64,000 bases of DNA from Musa acuminata AAA Group (Eukaryota; Streptophyta; Magnoliopsida; Zingiberales; Musaceae), in the NCBI RefSeq assembly GCF_036884655.1, contig NC_088340.1:24232501-24296500 (forward strand), read 5' to 3'. The notes under the pieces were generated by a model. The model ran no database searches. It was not told the origin of the DNA and worked only from the letters and a program-made list of their open reading frames with translations. Positions 45,156-57,866 of the stretch are shown one piece after another. Each line of letters begins with the position of its first letter. The stretch's first letter is position 1. A program made the position numbers and the translations under genes.

Positions 45156-45293
45156 TCAATCATAAGTAATCTTAGAATCGGCTTTTGCATCGAACCAGTT
45201 CTTATCGAACAAACGCAGCTTTTGTTTTTAATTGCTGAAAGATTTCCACTGCACTAATTCACCCCCCCCCTCTTAGTGCTCTCGATCCTAACA

Positions 45294-45307
45294 ATTGGTA
45301 TCAGAGC
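45294..45307 (+). promoter_or_regulatory. S3 primer-binding site
   Basis: attggtatcagagc is intact and adjoins the LTR. Confidence 0.9.
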
Positions 45308-45343
45308 GGGGTATTTCTCATTTCGGATTTACACCCGAGAGAA

Positions 45344-46354
45344 ATGGCTCTTCAAGAGGGCTTTACGGTCTTTCGTCCACCGTTCTTTAACGGATTGGAC
45401 TATACTTATTGGAAAACTCGAATGAGAGTTTTCTTGATTTCTCTAAATCTGGATTTATGGAATATCATTGAAAACGGTTTTCAACTTCCCTCTAAACCGA
45501 CGAACGAATGGTCGAATTTGGAGAAGAAGTATTTCTTTTTAAACGCAAAGGCTATGAATGCCTTATTTTGCGCTTTGGACAAAAATGAGTTCAATCGGAT
45601 TTCTACGTGCGAAACAGCTTTTGACATTTGGTGAACACTTGAAATCACGCACGAGGGAACTAGTAGTGTCAAAGACTCGAAAGTTAACTTTTTATTGCAT
45701 GATTTCGAGCTTTTTCGAATGCAACCAAGCGAGACTATAGGCGACATGTACACCCGTTTCACGGATGTCGTCAATAGTTTAAGAGCTCTTGGAAAATATT
45801 TTTCGGACTTTGAACTCGTAAACAAGATTTTGCGTTCTCTTTCTAAGAAGTGGGATTCAAAAGTAACTACAATACAAGAAGCTAAAAACCTAAACAACTT
45901 ACCACTTGAAGAACTAATTGGTTCATTGATGACATATGAAATGGTGCACAATGCACATGATGAACATGTTGAACACAATTACCTTCCAAAGAACAGGAAG
46001 GATTTGGAACTCTGGACAAATGAATGCCACTTGAGCGATGACTTAAGTGATGAGGACAATGATGAACAAAACAACCTTCCAAAGAACAGGAAGGATTTGG
46101 GACATAGAACATTTGAAGACCACTCGAGCATAAGCTCAAGTGATGGTGTACTTAAACTACAAATGAAACGAAAATTAAAAAGCAAAAAGAATCGAACTAC
46201 TTGCTTTAAACGCAAGAAGAAGAACAAAAATTGGGATGAATCGAGCTCCTCCGAAGAAGAGAAAGTCAACAAAAGCAAGGCGGCAAACTACGCCTTAACA
46301 GCCTACAATGATGAGGTAATCGAAATCCCCCTAATTTATTTTGAAATTACTTGA
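45344..46354 (+). pseudogene. gag: S3 gag without zinc knuckle
   Basis: ATG at 45344 in an AGAAATGG context. N-terminus with FRPPFFNGLDYTYWKTRM (DUF4219-like), then the UBN2-type copia capsid (FDIW, LEITHEGT, FELFRMQPSETIGDMYTRFT, LVNKILRSLSKKWDSKV, TIQEAKNLNNLPLEELIGSL). The tail is acidic and Ser-rich (WDESSSSEEE) and ends IPLIYFEIT. One stop (tga 45632-45634) replaces the Arg after FDIW that S4 has. Where SIRE gags have a CX2CX4HX4C knuckle only CFKRKKKNKN remains. About 336 codons. Gag would form the particle; RNA binding by the knuckle must be absent or replaced by the basic tail. Confidence 0.9.
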
Positions 46355-48799
46355 TGCTTTCATGATGTATTTTTCTCTTTTAGTTTAGAATTAATTTTCT
46401 TAAAAATTACATGTTAAAAAAAAAAATTATTATTATGATCATACTAAGTAATTTCGAAAATGATAATATTGCATATTTTATGATAAACAAATAAAATGAT
46501 CTTGATTGAAAATATGAAATCATGGTTAAGAAGTAATAATGTGTATTACGTTGATTTCCATTGTTATTTCTCGATTTTGATTAAAGATCATGTTTGATTT
46601 GAAGAAATACATAATGATGAAATTAAATATTTTGATTAACAATTTTATGCATGAGATTTTAAGCTGATGATAAGCATATGTTATTCTCATGAGTATATTT
46701 GAAAAACTATGGCAAAAATGTGCTCGAATGCATGAACGTGTTAAGATTATTTTTCGGACATTCTTGATTCAATGTTCAAAACACTTAATTGCCATGATGA
46801 TTTTAACCTATAACATGTTAGAAATTATATGTTTTGGATACATAAATTTTTATGATCATGAGCATGTTTTATCTTCATAATTGAACTTGAAAATCTATAG
46901 CAAAATCTTATCCGAATGCATGAAAGTACTAATTTCATTTTCGGATTCACTTAACAATTGGTATCCTAACAATCGGATTTCTCATACACTTTTGAAAAAT
47001 ATTTTTCTAAAATGGATTTGATGAAATGATTCCTGCTTATAAATTCTATCTTGAAATATGAATGATAGTGTCTTTGCTTGCAAAGATTTGTTTCACATAC
47101 ATATCTCCTATGATTCATGTGAAAGAATTTATAAATCATAATACAATGAGATTTCTTATGCAAAAATAAAGTGCTTTTGTGATTCTTTGCTAAAGAGAAT
47201 AATTATTAAAATCATGATCTTGATAATTATAACATGAAGCTCTTTATAAATCAAGATCGTTCATTATGCTCCCTACATTTATCAAAAAGGAGTTCTTCAA
47301 ATGAAATGCAACTTGTCTTTTGATTTCATGATATTTTATGAATTTTGAAATTAATTTTAATGACTTGATTATGAGTTTCAAGTTGACGATTTGATTTGAA
47401 TAAGTTATGTCTAAATCATAATCATGATCTTGCAAAATTGAAATCACAAATAATATCTTTTGGTATTGATGAATTGATACTCACAATATGAAAGTATTGG
47501 TATTCATGACTTGATTTTGATTGAAACATTACATGCTTAAATTAATCATTCTTCTATGTTTCAAAAATTCTTTAAATGCCTTATGTGATGACTGAAAATT
47601 AATTTGCTTTATGATGAATCACGAATCATGACTTGATCTATGATATTGAAATATTTTAATCATGATTCTTGGTTATATAATTCCTTTGCCCTATTAAAAG
47701 GATTTGTTGAATGGATCATGTCCTTTTTGAACTTTCTTGATATCATGACAAGATTTTGTAATATGGCCTGTATAATAATTAAAAATTTTTGGCCATTGAT
47801 TTCTCCCTTCTTTTTGACAAAAACAAAGGGGAGAAAGCTTTTGCTAGTTAGAACATGCAAAGAAAAGCAAGTGCAATCTTGCACATGAAGCAAGTGTTGA
47901 ATTGCCATAACCTAAGAATCTTGCTATGCTTTTGTGCTTATATGTTGTGATGAAAATATAGCTTCATGTTATAAAAACTTGCATATATTTTAAAATAGCT
48001 AGAGCTACTTCTCCTTTTGTTGATGATAAAGGGGGAGAAATATATGAATTGATACTATAAGTGCCATATTTGAATTTTCATCATGTTAAGATATCAAGAA
48101 CTTGCATCGTAATTCTACTTGATGATATCTTACCATGTGATGAAATGCTACGATTTGTTGCTAAAATGATGCATGCAATACTTATGCTTTCTACGTAATG
48201 TATTGCATATGATATGAACCTTGATTAAAATTGCCTTGATTTGAATTCAAGGTTTATCTCAATTATGGAATTTTGAAATAAGAATGATTACTCACCTTTG
48301 TCATGATTTAGAAATTGACAGAAAGGGTTTTCCCTTCTTTTTTACAATGACTAAGGAGGAGATAACTTGCATGCACAATTCAAGAAGAAAGCAAATTTTC
48401 ACTTCTCAAAAGAGAAGAAATTGCCATCTTGAACATCTTAAGAAACAAAAAGAACAAAGGTGCTATCTTGCCTATCTCAAGAAGCAAAACATGCTAACTT
48501 GCGCATCTAGCAAAGTGGACAAAATTTTCATATTTCAAGAAGCAAGAGTTGCCTTCTTGAACATCTCTAATTTGCTAGCTTGCATGATGTAGAACTTGCT
48601 ATCTTGAACATCTCTAATTTTCATACCAAGTGCTATCTTGTATGCTATAAAACTTGCATATCTAAAACTTGATAGCTTGAATATTCTAAGCATGATTCAA
48701 CACTTGCTATATTTTCTAGCAAAATTGCATGATGATAAAACTTGATATTATGTTTTTCATGCAATGAGTTGAACCAATATCACAAACACTTGATTGTGA

Positions 48800-48837
48800 T
48801 ACTTCTCCTTTTTGTTGATGACAAAGGGGGAGAAGTA
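48800..48837 (+). repeat. Conserved hairpin in S3 body
   Basis: TACTTCTCC pairs with GGAGAAGTA; the inner TTTTTGT and ACAAAGG pair with wobbles, loop TGATG. Copies in S2 (54300-54333) and S4 (60924-60955, 61236-61273). Confidence 0.85.
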
Positions 48838-48962
48838 TGTTGATGACATGATATGTGATGCATAAGTTCATGTTGACGTGTTGCAAGTATTCATGATGAA
48901 TATTGCAATGACTTGAATTTAGTTTGAATTCAAGGTTCTATCAATATGGCATATTGATAGGG

Positions 48963-48999
48963 GGAGTTTGTTTAAACTCCGGGAGTTAAGTTTAACTCC
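48963..48999 (+). repeat. Twin hairpins before the S3 PPT
   Basis: GGAGTTT-GTTT-AAACTCC (48963-48980) followed by GGAGTTAA-GT-TTAACTCC (48982-48999), both perfect. Confidence 0.92.
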
Positions 49000-49022
49000 G
49001 TCATCAAGTAGTTGTCATCATC

Positions 49023-49036
49023 AAAAAGGGGGAGAT
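49023..49036 (+). promoter_or_regulatory. S3 polypurine tract
   Basis: AAAAAGGGGGAGAT directly before the 3' LTR. Confidence 0.9.
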
Positions 49037-51249
49037 TGTTGAATCTCGTATTTTGATAATGAAACTACTTGATATATGTTTATGATTTAATATGCGTTTT
49101 GAGTGACGTAGGGTGCTTCGATCAGGATGAGACAATTAAAGCAGGAACATCATGTTGTGCCGGAGGAACATGACAGAAGATTGGACGTCGGGCCGGTGGA
49201 TCGGTCGACGTATCGACAGAAGGCTTCGGGCCGTGGACTCGGGCATCGGGCCAAGAAGAGCGGGTATTGTGCCAAGGATATCGGAGTTGCGGAGTCAACT
49301 GGTCGATTGGGCAATAGGCTACAGGAAAGGACGATGCGCCGAAGAATCGGACGAAGCGTCGAGGGACCAATGACATGCCGGACAACTTGGTTAATCGCTT
49401 AGGATTAATTGTCTCGATCGAAGTTTTGTTTTAAGTGTGCAGGATTAACTACGATGAAAGTTAGACAAGCAGCAGGAGTTGCGCCGGAGTCAAGTTCATG
49501 ATCATGTTGGGAGTTCGAGAGTTCGACGGAAGTTCGGACGGTCGTCGGAGGTTCTGCGAGAACAGATCCAAGAAGTCCAGAAGCTTGCCAAGCGAAGCTC
49601 GTCGGAACTCGCCAAGTGGATCGTCGCAAAGTCCAGGAGTTTGCCGGAAGTCCGCAGGAGCATCACCGAGGGTTCATCGGATGATCGACGGAAGTTCACC
49701 GAAAACTCGCCGGAAGAAGCGATTGATGCACCGAAGCAAAGCTGCAGAAATTGTCTTAGATCTAATCATAGTTAGCATGTTGATTAAGTTGGAAAATGGG
49801 AGGTGATCCCATTAGCTTAATCTTGGGGCAATTGGGCCCCTGAAAGATTGAAATTGGGCCGAATGGAGCTAACCATTCGGACCCTGATTGCACCAGGAGG
49901 TGCAACCGTCTAGGCCAAGAGGTGGCACCGCCTGGGCTAAGCCTCCCAGCGAGACTGGGCGGTGCAACCTCCCCAGCCAGGAGGTGGCACCGCTTGAGCT
50001 CAGTCTTCGAGATAGACTGGGCGGTGCAACCTCCCTTACAGAGAGGTGGCACCGCCTGAGCTCAGTCTTCGAGCAAGACTGGGCGGTGCAACCTCCCTGA
50101 CAGAGAGGTGGCACTGCCTGAGCTCAGTCTTCGAGCTCTGGCAGAGAGGTGCAACCTCTCCAGTCAGGAGGTGCAACCGCCTGATCCCGGAATTCCGGGA
50201 TTTGATCGTTTTGAGCTCCAAATTTGAATTGGGTTGGGGCCTATAAATACCCCACCCATTCAGCACTGAAAGCACAGAACACACACTCGAAATCTTGCTA
50301 TCTTTCTATGTTTCTTAGAGCTCAAAACTGCTAGTTCTCCTCTTTCTATTCTTCAAGTTTGAGTTGTAAAGAGAGGAGAGAAAACTTCTGTAAGGGTTGT
50401 CTCCTAAGCCCGTCAAAAGGAGTGAATCTGTAAGAGGGTAGTTGGCCTTCGCCTATTGAAGGAAGGCTTCTAGTTGACGTCGGTGACCTCGTCGGTGGAG
50501 GAAGCCAAAAGTGGAGTAGGTCAAGACTGACCGAACCACTCTAAATCTCTGGTTTGCGTTTATTTTGAGCTCTTTATCATTACTGCAAACCTCCTACATA
50601 GCTACTACTCTCTGCGCCTTTACGAACAAGTTTCTAAGTGCTGATCTTTCTGAATCTGCATTCAAACGTAAATCGGTGTTTTCATACATTACTGTTTACG
50701 TTTACGTTTTGATTCTGCAAAACTGTCTTCTGCGCTTTTACGAACGAAGTTTCTAAGTTCAGATCCCTTTAAAACTGCGCAAACTATGTTTAGACGTAAA
50801 ATTATGTTTTTGACATAAACTGCACAAACTGAGTTTAGACGTAAAACTGTGTTTTAGACGTAAAACTACGTTTAGACGTAAAATTGCGTTTAGACGCAAA
50901 CTGCGTTTAGACGTAAAACTATGTTTAGACGTAAAACTGTGTTTAGACGTAAAACTGCGTTTAGACGCAAACTGCACTGCGCTTAGACGCAATCTGATCT
51001 TAGATGCAAACTGCGCTTAGACGCAATCTGCATTTAGACGCAAACTGCATTTAGACGCAAACTGCGTAAACTACGCTAAGACGCAAACTATGTTTAGACG
51101 TAAACTGTACTCAATCATAAGTAATCTTAGAATCGACTTTTGCATCGAAACAGTTCTTATCGAACAAACGCAGCTTTTGTTTTTAATCGCTGAAAGATTT
51201 CCGCTGCACTAATTCACCCCCCCCCCTCTTAGTGCTCTCGATCCTAACA
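49037..51249 (+). repeat. S3 3' LTR (2213 bp)
   Basis: Near-identical to 43074-45293. Box array 49884-50190, TATA 50242, minisatellite 50778-51108 with slightly different unit order. Confidence 0.95.
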
Positions 51250-51254
51250 AATAG

Positions 51255-51267
51255 TTGGTATCCGAGT
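51255..51267 (+). promoter_or_regulatory. S2 primer-binding site (mutated, cut by S3)
   Basis: ttggtatccgagt continues S2 after S3. S3 sits between the S2 LTR and this site, separating them by 8.2 kb. Confidence 0.82.
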
Positions 51268-51302
51268 TTTATATTTCTCATTTGGTTTAACACCCAAGAG
51301 AA

Positions 51303-52259
51303 ATGGCTCTTTTCAGCTTTCAAGAGGGTCACTCTCTCATTCGTCCTCCCTTGTTCAATTGGATGGACTACACATATTAGAAAACTCGAATGAGAGTTTT
51401 CTTACTTTCTTTAGATTTAAATTTATGGAATATTATCAAAAATGGTTTTCGAATGTCTTCTCTTCCAATAAACCATTGGAATGATTTGGAGAAGAAGATG
51501 TTTTCTTTAAATGCTAGAGCTATGAATGCTCTATTTTGTGCTTTAGATAAAAATGAATTCAATCGGGTTTTTTTGTGCGAAATGACTTTCGATATTTGGC
51601 ACATTCTTGAAATCACACACAAAGGCACGAATAGAGTTAAAGAGTCTAAAGTCAATCTTTTTTTGCACAATTTTGAACTTTTTCGAATGAAGCCTAGCGA
51701 AACCATTGTTGACATGTACACCCATTTTACAGATATCGTCAATGGTTTAAAAGCACTTAGCAAATGCTTTTCTAATTTTGAACTCGTTAACAAGATATTA
51801 CGATCGCTTTCTAAGAATTGGGATTCGAAAATAATGGCTATACAAGAATCAAAAAATTTGAATACTTTTTTGATCGAAGAACTTATCGGGTCTCTAATGA
51901 CCTATGAAATGACGTGCAATGCACGTAAAGAACTTGAGAACCACCTTTCAAAGAACAGAAAGGATTTCGGACTAAGAATAATCAAAGGCCACTCGAGCAT
52001 AAGCTCAAGTGATAGTGAATATGAACTCCTCACTATGAAATTTAAAAGGTTCATGCAACAAGAGTTAAAGAATAAAAATAAACTTAAAAAGAATGCAACT
52101 ACTTGCTATGAACACAAGAAGAAGGAAGCTCTTTGGGATGAATCAAGCTCATCCGAAGATGAGGAAAAAATCAATAAAGGCGAGATGGCAAACTATGCCT
52201 TAACGGCTTTCGATAATGAGGTAATAAAAATGCTCTTAGTTTATTTTGAAATTACATAA
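51303..52259 (+). pseudogene. gag: S2 gag without zinc knuckle
   Basis: ATG at 51303, MALFSFQEGHSLIRPPLFNW, then a stop (tag 51378-51380) at the Trp of YTYWKT, then 289 open codons: LNLWNIIKNGF, FDIWHILEITHKGT, FELFRMKPSETIVDMYTHFT, VNKILRSLSKNWDSKI, AIQESKNL and LIGSLMTYEM. Tail WDESSSSEDEEK and end LLVYFEIT. The remnant CYEHKKKEAL stands where a knuckle would be. Same architecture as S3 and S4 but clearly diverged. Confidence 0.9.
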
Positions 52260-54501
52260 TATTTTTCATGAGTTATTTTTAATTTAGTTTAGAATAATTA
52301 TTTTTTCTTAAAAATTATATGTTTAATAATGTAATAAAAATGAAAAAAAAGGAATCATGCTTATCATTCTAGTAATTTTGAAAATGATAATGACAAATGC
52401 ATGTTTCATGATAAACAAACAAAATGATTTTGAATGCCTTATGAAATGATGCTTGATGTTTTAATAATGAAAATACAACTAAATGTTATATTTAAATCTA
52501 ATGATTAATCCTATGTTTAATGTGTTATTTTTTTTGTCATGATGATTTTGATTGAAGATGATTTGGAATCATGCTTAATGAGTTTATCTTTCTAAATTAT
52601 GCATGGTGATTCTTGTGATTTATGTATTATCGATTTTTACCATAATGAAAATGACTTTTTCAGTTTTAAAAATAATGCATGATTTTGATTTGACATAAAT
52701 GAAAAAGGCATGCTTATATGAAATCAATCACTTAAAATGAAACACATAAAAAGAAAAAATATTATCATTGCAATTAAAATAATTAATCTATTCATGATAT
52801 GAATTTTGTGAACCATGAAATTGATTTTGATAAATCAATTTGTATCATTTTTATGAAACTCTTAAAATTGATTTTGTTGATTTAATAAGTTGAATGATTT
52901 GAAGATAAATGATGAATTTTCTCTTGATTATAACTTGTGATATTTTTTATATGAATCATCATCTTGATTTCTAGATATTTGATACATGAGATTTCTCTAT
53001 GAATCAAGATCTTGTTTTTGAACTCCTACGTTACTTCTTACAATTTTTCTAAAAATGAGAGATTAATGAATCTATCTATATCCTTTTTATGAATCTCTTG
53101 AAAATAATTTTGATTTGACGATTTGAATTTGAATAAGCTTTATCTTGATTTTTTTTAGATTTATAACTAGAGATTTCTTATGGATCAATCAAGATATTAT
53201 ATCATTTTTTCTCCTATGGTTCTTTTTGCCAATTGCTCAAGAGAAAATAAATGATCAAAATGTTGATTTATTGATGAATGTTTGGTACCAACAATCATGA
53301 AGTGATAAATGGTTAAAAATGTTGATTTAATGTTTGGTATCATGAATTCTTTAGTATCATGCATGGGAGTAATGATGAAGGTTTTGAATACAAATGTTTG
53401 TATCATGTTTGATGATTTTACATTTTGAAATTATGCATGATGAGTTGAAGTGATGTTGGTTTAAATGTATAAATCAACAATCTTTTTGTCAAATAAATCA
53501 TGATTTTTGTTAATTCTTGAATTATAACTTGAGTTTTATTTTTGAATCAAGATCGTTTCTTATCATGCTTTCTATTTACAAAAAAGAAAAACTTGTTAAA
53601 AATGAGATATGATCTTTTGACATTAATTTTTGTTGTTTACCTTTGTCATGATTTGGAAATTGATGTAAAGAGAAAAGAATTACAACATTGTATTCTTCCC
53701 CTCTATTTGACAATGATAAAGGGGGAGCGAAACTTGCTAGAAAGCAAAATTGATAAGCTTGCACTTCTCAAAAGAGAAGAAAGAAAGATGCTATCTTGTG
53801 AATTTTGCTAAGTTACACATTTCTAGAAAATACAAAAATGGTGATATCTTGTACTTTTCAAAAACTTGCTAGTTTTGAACATCGTAAAGAAAAGCAAATA
53901 TACCAACTTACACATCTTTAAATTTGCTAGCTTGCATGATGTAAAGCTTGCTATCTTAAAAATCACTAGCTTGCCTATCTTAAGAAGAAAAAATACAAAC
54001 TTACAAAATTTGTAATCATGCACATCTTTAAAATTAATGATGATTTGGTGATTATGCATGTTGTAAAGTGATAGAAAATTGCTAGCTTACAATTTCTAAA
54101 ATGATGATAAATTTTGCTAGCTTGTATGTTGTAGAACATGCTATCTTACTACCTTACATATCTAAAACTTGATAGCTTGTATGTTCTAATATGATGTAGC
54201 ACTTGCTAAATTTTTGCTAGCTTGCATGTTGATAAAAATGGAGATTATTTTTATTATACAATGAGTTGAACTTGCATTTCCAAACATTTGAAAGTTACAC
54301 TTCTCCTTTTTGTTGATGACAAAGGGGGAGAAGTATGATCATGTTATGCATGATGACGTGTTACAAATATTCATGATGAAATTTGCAATGACTTGAATTC
54401 AGCTTGAATTCAAGGTTCTATCAATATGACATATTAATAGGGGGAGTTTGTTTAAACTCTAGGAGTTAAGTTTAATTCTATCATTAATTTATTATCATCA
54501 T
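52260..54501 (+). other. S2 AT-rich non-coding body
   Basis: 2.2 kb without pol. Imperfect GCTAGCTTGCATGATGTA-type repeats (53745-54240), hairpin 54300-54333, weaker twin hairpins 54443-54479 with two C-to-T changes. Frames such as 53542-53811 are not protein-like. Confidence 0.85.
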
Positions 54502-54516
54502 AAAAAAGGGGGAGAT
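54502..54516 (+). promoter_or_regulatory. S2 polypurine tract
   Basis: AAAAAAGGGGGAGAT directly before the 3' LTR. Confidence 0.88.
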
Positions 54517-55848
54517 TATTGAATCTCATATTTTGATGATGAAACCAATTGATAAGTGCTTATGATTTAATCTGTGTTTTGAATGACGCAGGATGCTTTG
54601 ATCAGGGAGAGACAATTAAAGCAAGAAGAATCATATTGGGCCGGTGGAACATGTCAGAAGATTGGACGTCGAGCCGGAGGATCGATCGACATATCGATAG
54701 AAGGATTTGGGCCGTGGATTTGGCAATCGGGCCAAGAAGAGCGGATATTGTGCCAAGGATCGGAGTTGTGGAGTCAACTAGTTGATTGGGCAATAGGTTG
54801 CAAGAGAGGACGATGCACCAAAGAATCGGATGAAGCGTCGATGGACCAACGATATGCCGGACAATATGATTCAAGCTTAGTAATAATTGTCTAGATCAAA
54901 GTATGTTTTTACATGTGCAGGATTAACTACAATAGTAAGGCATAAAGCAAAATGAACTCTCAGAATCAAGAATGCGAATTCGTTGGGAGTTCGAGAGTTC
55001 GTCGGAAGTCCGAACGTTCGTCGGATGTTCTACAGGAATCAGCCGAGAAATCTTGGAGCTTGCTAGAGAAGCTCGTCGGAACTCGCCAATAAGATCGTCG
55101 TGAAGTTCAGGACCTTGCCGGGAGTCCGCTGGAACATTGCTGAGATATCGTTGGAAGTTTCTTGGAAGATCGTCGGAAGCTTGCCGGAAGAAACTAGACT
55201 TATGGACTTATTTAGCTTAGGAAATGTCTTAGAATTTATAGTTAGCACATAATTGGGAATGGAATTAGGCCAACCCAATTAGAGATCAGTTGGGCCCATG
55301 TAAGAACTATGTAGGGCCCAATTAAAAGGACCAAACAATGCCCCAAGAGGTGACACCGTCGTGGCACAATCTCCGAGACTGTATCAGGCAGTGGTACCGC
55401 CGGTTTGGGCGGTGGTACCGCCCAAACATAGCCTCCGAGAGGCTGCAGGCGGTGGTACTGCCAGTCTAGGTGGTGGTACCACCCAATGTCAGGCGATGGT
55501 GCTGCTAGACTAGGCGGTGGTACCACCTAATGTAGTGTTAGTGTTAGACTGACACTAGCGGTGGTACAGCCCAGCATAGGCGGTAGTACCACCCGAACCC
55601 AGGAAACCTAGGATGAGATATTTTTAAGCTCCAAGTTTGAATCAACTTGAGGTCTATAAATTCCCCTCTCATCCCTGGTTAACATATATAAGCATAGAGA
55701 GTTTAAAATTGCAGAAACGTTGTTGCAATCACTTGAGAAATCCCCTCCTTTAGTCTAAATTTAGAATTCTGTTTAGGAGGAGTGAGTGATTGTAAAGGTT
55801 GTCTCCTAAACCTGTGGAAAGGAGAAAAGTAGTGTAAGAAGGAGGTTG
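54517..55848 (+). repeat. S2 3' LTR, first part
   Basis: Starts TATTGAATCTC (TG lost) and matches 41440 onward; palindrome array 55340-55600, TATAAATT at 55655. Cut at 55848 by S4. Confidence 0.9.
55844..55848. repeat. Target-site duplication of S4 (left copy)
   Basis: ggttg at 55844-55848 and 63438-63442 exactly flank S4. Confidence 0.95.
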
Positions 55849-57816
55849 TGTTGAATCTCGTATTTTGATGATGAAACTACTTGATATATGTTTATGATTC
55901 AATCTGTGTTTTGAGTGACGCAGGATGCTTTGATCAGGATGAGACAATTAAAGCAAGAAAATCATTTTGTGCCAGAGGAACATGTCAGAAGATTGGACGT
56001 CGGGCTAGTAGATCGGTCGACGTATCTACAGAAGGCTTCAGGCCGTGGACTCTGGCATCGGACCAAGAAGAGCGGGTATTGTGCCAAGGATATCGGAGTT
56101 GCAGAGTCAACTGGCCGATTGGGCAATAGGCTGCAGGAGAGGACGATGCGCCGAAGAATCGGACGAAGCGTCGAGGGACCAATGACATGTCGGACAACTT
56201 GTTTAATTGCTTAGGATTAATTGTCTCAATCGAAGTTTTGTTTTAAGTGTGTAGGATTAACTACAATGGAAGAAAGACATGCAGTAGGAGTTGCGCCGAA
56301 GTCAAGACAATGATCACGTTGGGAGTTCGAGAGTTCGACGGAAGTTCGGACAGTCGTCGGAGGTTCTACGGGAACAAATCCGAGAAGTCCATGAGCTTGC
56401 CAAAGAAGTTTGTCGAAACTCACCAAGTGGATCGTCGTAAGTCCAGGAGTTTGCCGGAAGTCCGCAGGAGCATCACCGAGGGTTCATCGGATGATCGACG
56501 GAAGTTCGTTGGAAGCTCGTCGAAAGAAGCGATTGACGCACCGGAGCAAGTTTTAGTAAATGTGTTAGGGAGTATCATAGTTAGCACAATGATTAAGTTG
56601 GAAATGGGAGGTGATCCCATTAATTTAATCTTGGGGCAATTGGGCCCCTGAAAAACCCAAATTGGGCCGAATGGATCAACCCATTCGGACCCTGATTTCT
56701 ACTGGGAGGTGCAACCGCCCAAGCCAGGAGGTAGCACCGCCTGGGCTAAGTCTCCGAGCGAGATTGGGCAGTGCAACCGCCCTAGCCAGGAGGTGGCACT
56801 GCCTAGGCTCAGTCTCCGAGCGAGACTGGGCGGGGCAACCTCCCCTGATAGGAGGTGGCACCGGCTAGAGGCTTAGTCTTCGAGCTCTGCCAAGCGATGC
56901 AACCGCTCCAGTCAGGAGGTGCAACCGCCTGATCCTGAAATTCCAGGAATTGACAGTTTTGAGCTCCAGATTTGAACTAGGTTGGGGCCTATAAATACCT
57001 CACCCATTCAGCACTGATAGAGCACAGAACTAACACCGAAATCTTGATCTTGTTCTGTGATTTTTAGAGCTCAAAATTGTTGTAAAGGCCAAAAGTTCTT
57101 CTCCCTCTTTTCTTCCAAGTTCTGAGCTGTAAAGAGAGGAGAGAAAATTTTGTAAGGATTGTCTCCTAAGCCCGTCAAAAGGAGTGAAACTGTAAAAGGG
57201 TGGTTGGCCTTCGCCTATTGAAGCAAGGCCTCTTAGTTGACGTCGGTGACCTCGTCGGTAGAGGAAGCCAAAAGTGGAGTAGGTCAAGATTGACCGAACC
57301 ACTCTAAATCTCGGTTTGCATTTACTTTGAGCATATTATCTTTATTGCAAACCTCCTCTAAAGCTTACTGCTTTCTGCGCATATACGATCGGGTTTCAAG
57401 CTTTGCACTTTCCGAATCAGCGTTTAGACGTAAATCTATTTTTTCGTACGATCACATATTTCAGTTCGCGTTTACATTTTGATTTCTGTCTTAATTGCAA
57501 ACTGCCTTTATATCCTTGCTTAAGCTGCATCTCGCCTAATCAAGTGATATACGAATCAGCATTTAGACGTAAATCAGTTTCTTCGTACGAACGTCATATT
57601 TCAGTTTGCGCTTATATTCTGGTTTTCATCATAACTGCAAACTACCTTCAAAGATTGACTTTAATGTCATCTCGCTTGATCTTAAGTTAATGTAATCTTC
57701 GAATCGGCTTTCACACCGAAATCGTTTTTTATCGTTCGAACGTTTTTTTATCGTCGAAAGATTTCCGCTACACTAATTCACCCCCCCCCCCCCTCTTAGT
57801 GCTCTTGATCCTAACA
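55849..57816 (+). repeat. S4 5' LTR (1968 bp)
   Basis: Begins TGTTGAATCTCGTATT and ends GATCCTAACA. Box array about 56700-56930, TATAAATA 56990-56997, long C-run at about 57780-57793. Confidence 0.95.
56990..56997 (+). promoter_or_regulatory. TATA box of S4 5' LTR
   Basis: TATAAATA after GGGGCC; 3' copy at 62614-62621. Confidence 0.7.
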
Positions 57817-57830
57817 ATTGGTATATAAGC
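57817..57830 (+). promoter_or_regulatory. S4 primer-binding site (mutated)
   Basis: attggtatataagc: the first eight bases match the consensus. Confidence 0.8.
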
Positions 57831-57866
57831 CCGGTATTTCTCATTTCAGATTTACACCCGAGAGAA

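Larger units (their letters stand above)
43074..45293 (+). repeat. S3 5' LTR (2220 bp)
   Basis: Begins TGTTGAATCTCGTATT and ends GATCCTAACA. CpG-rich zones at 43190-43430 and 43530-43770, palindrome array 43921-44230, TATA 44279, minisatellite 44815-45155. Open frames in the CpG-rich zones occur only because stops are rare there. Confidence 0.95.
46355..49022 (+). other. S3 AT-rich non-coding body
   Basis: 2.7 kb where integrase, RT and RNase H would lie; no pol-like frame on either strand. It includes pieces similar to the S1 3' region (near 46950-47110), hairpins at 48009-48039 and 48800-48837, looser relatives near 47803 and 48342, imperfect repeats of CTTGCTATCTTG and TTGCTAGCTTGCATG (48380-48730), and twin hairpins at 48963-48999. 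Confidence 0.88.
43074..51249 (+). mobile_element. S3: pol-less SIRE-like copia element, complete ends
   Basis: 8176 bp with LTRs 43074-45293 and 49037-51249, intact PBS and PPT, perfect TSD. The only gene is a gag with one stop. LTRs are very similar, so it is among the youngest insertions. It cannot have supplied its own RT or integrase. Confidence 0.95.

Noticed and set aside
48284..48592. 102-codon frame in S3 body
   Set aside because: Low-complexity repeats of CTTGCTATCTTG type; not open in S2 or S4.
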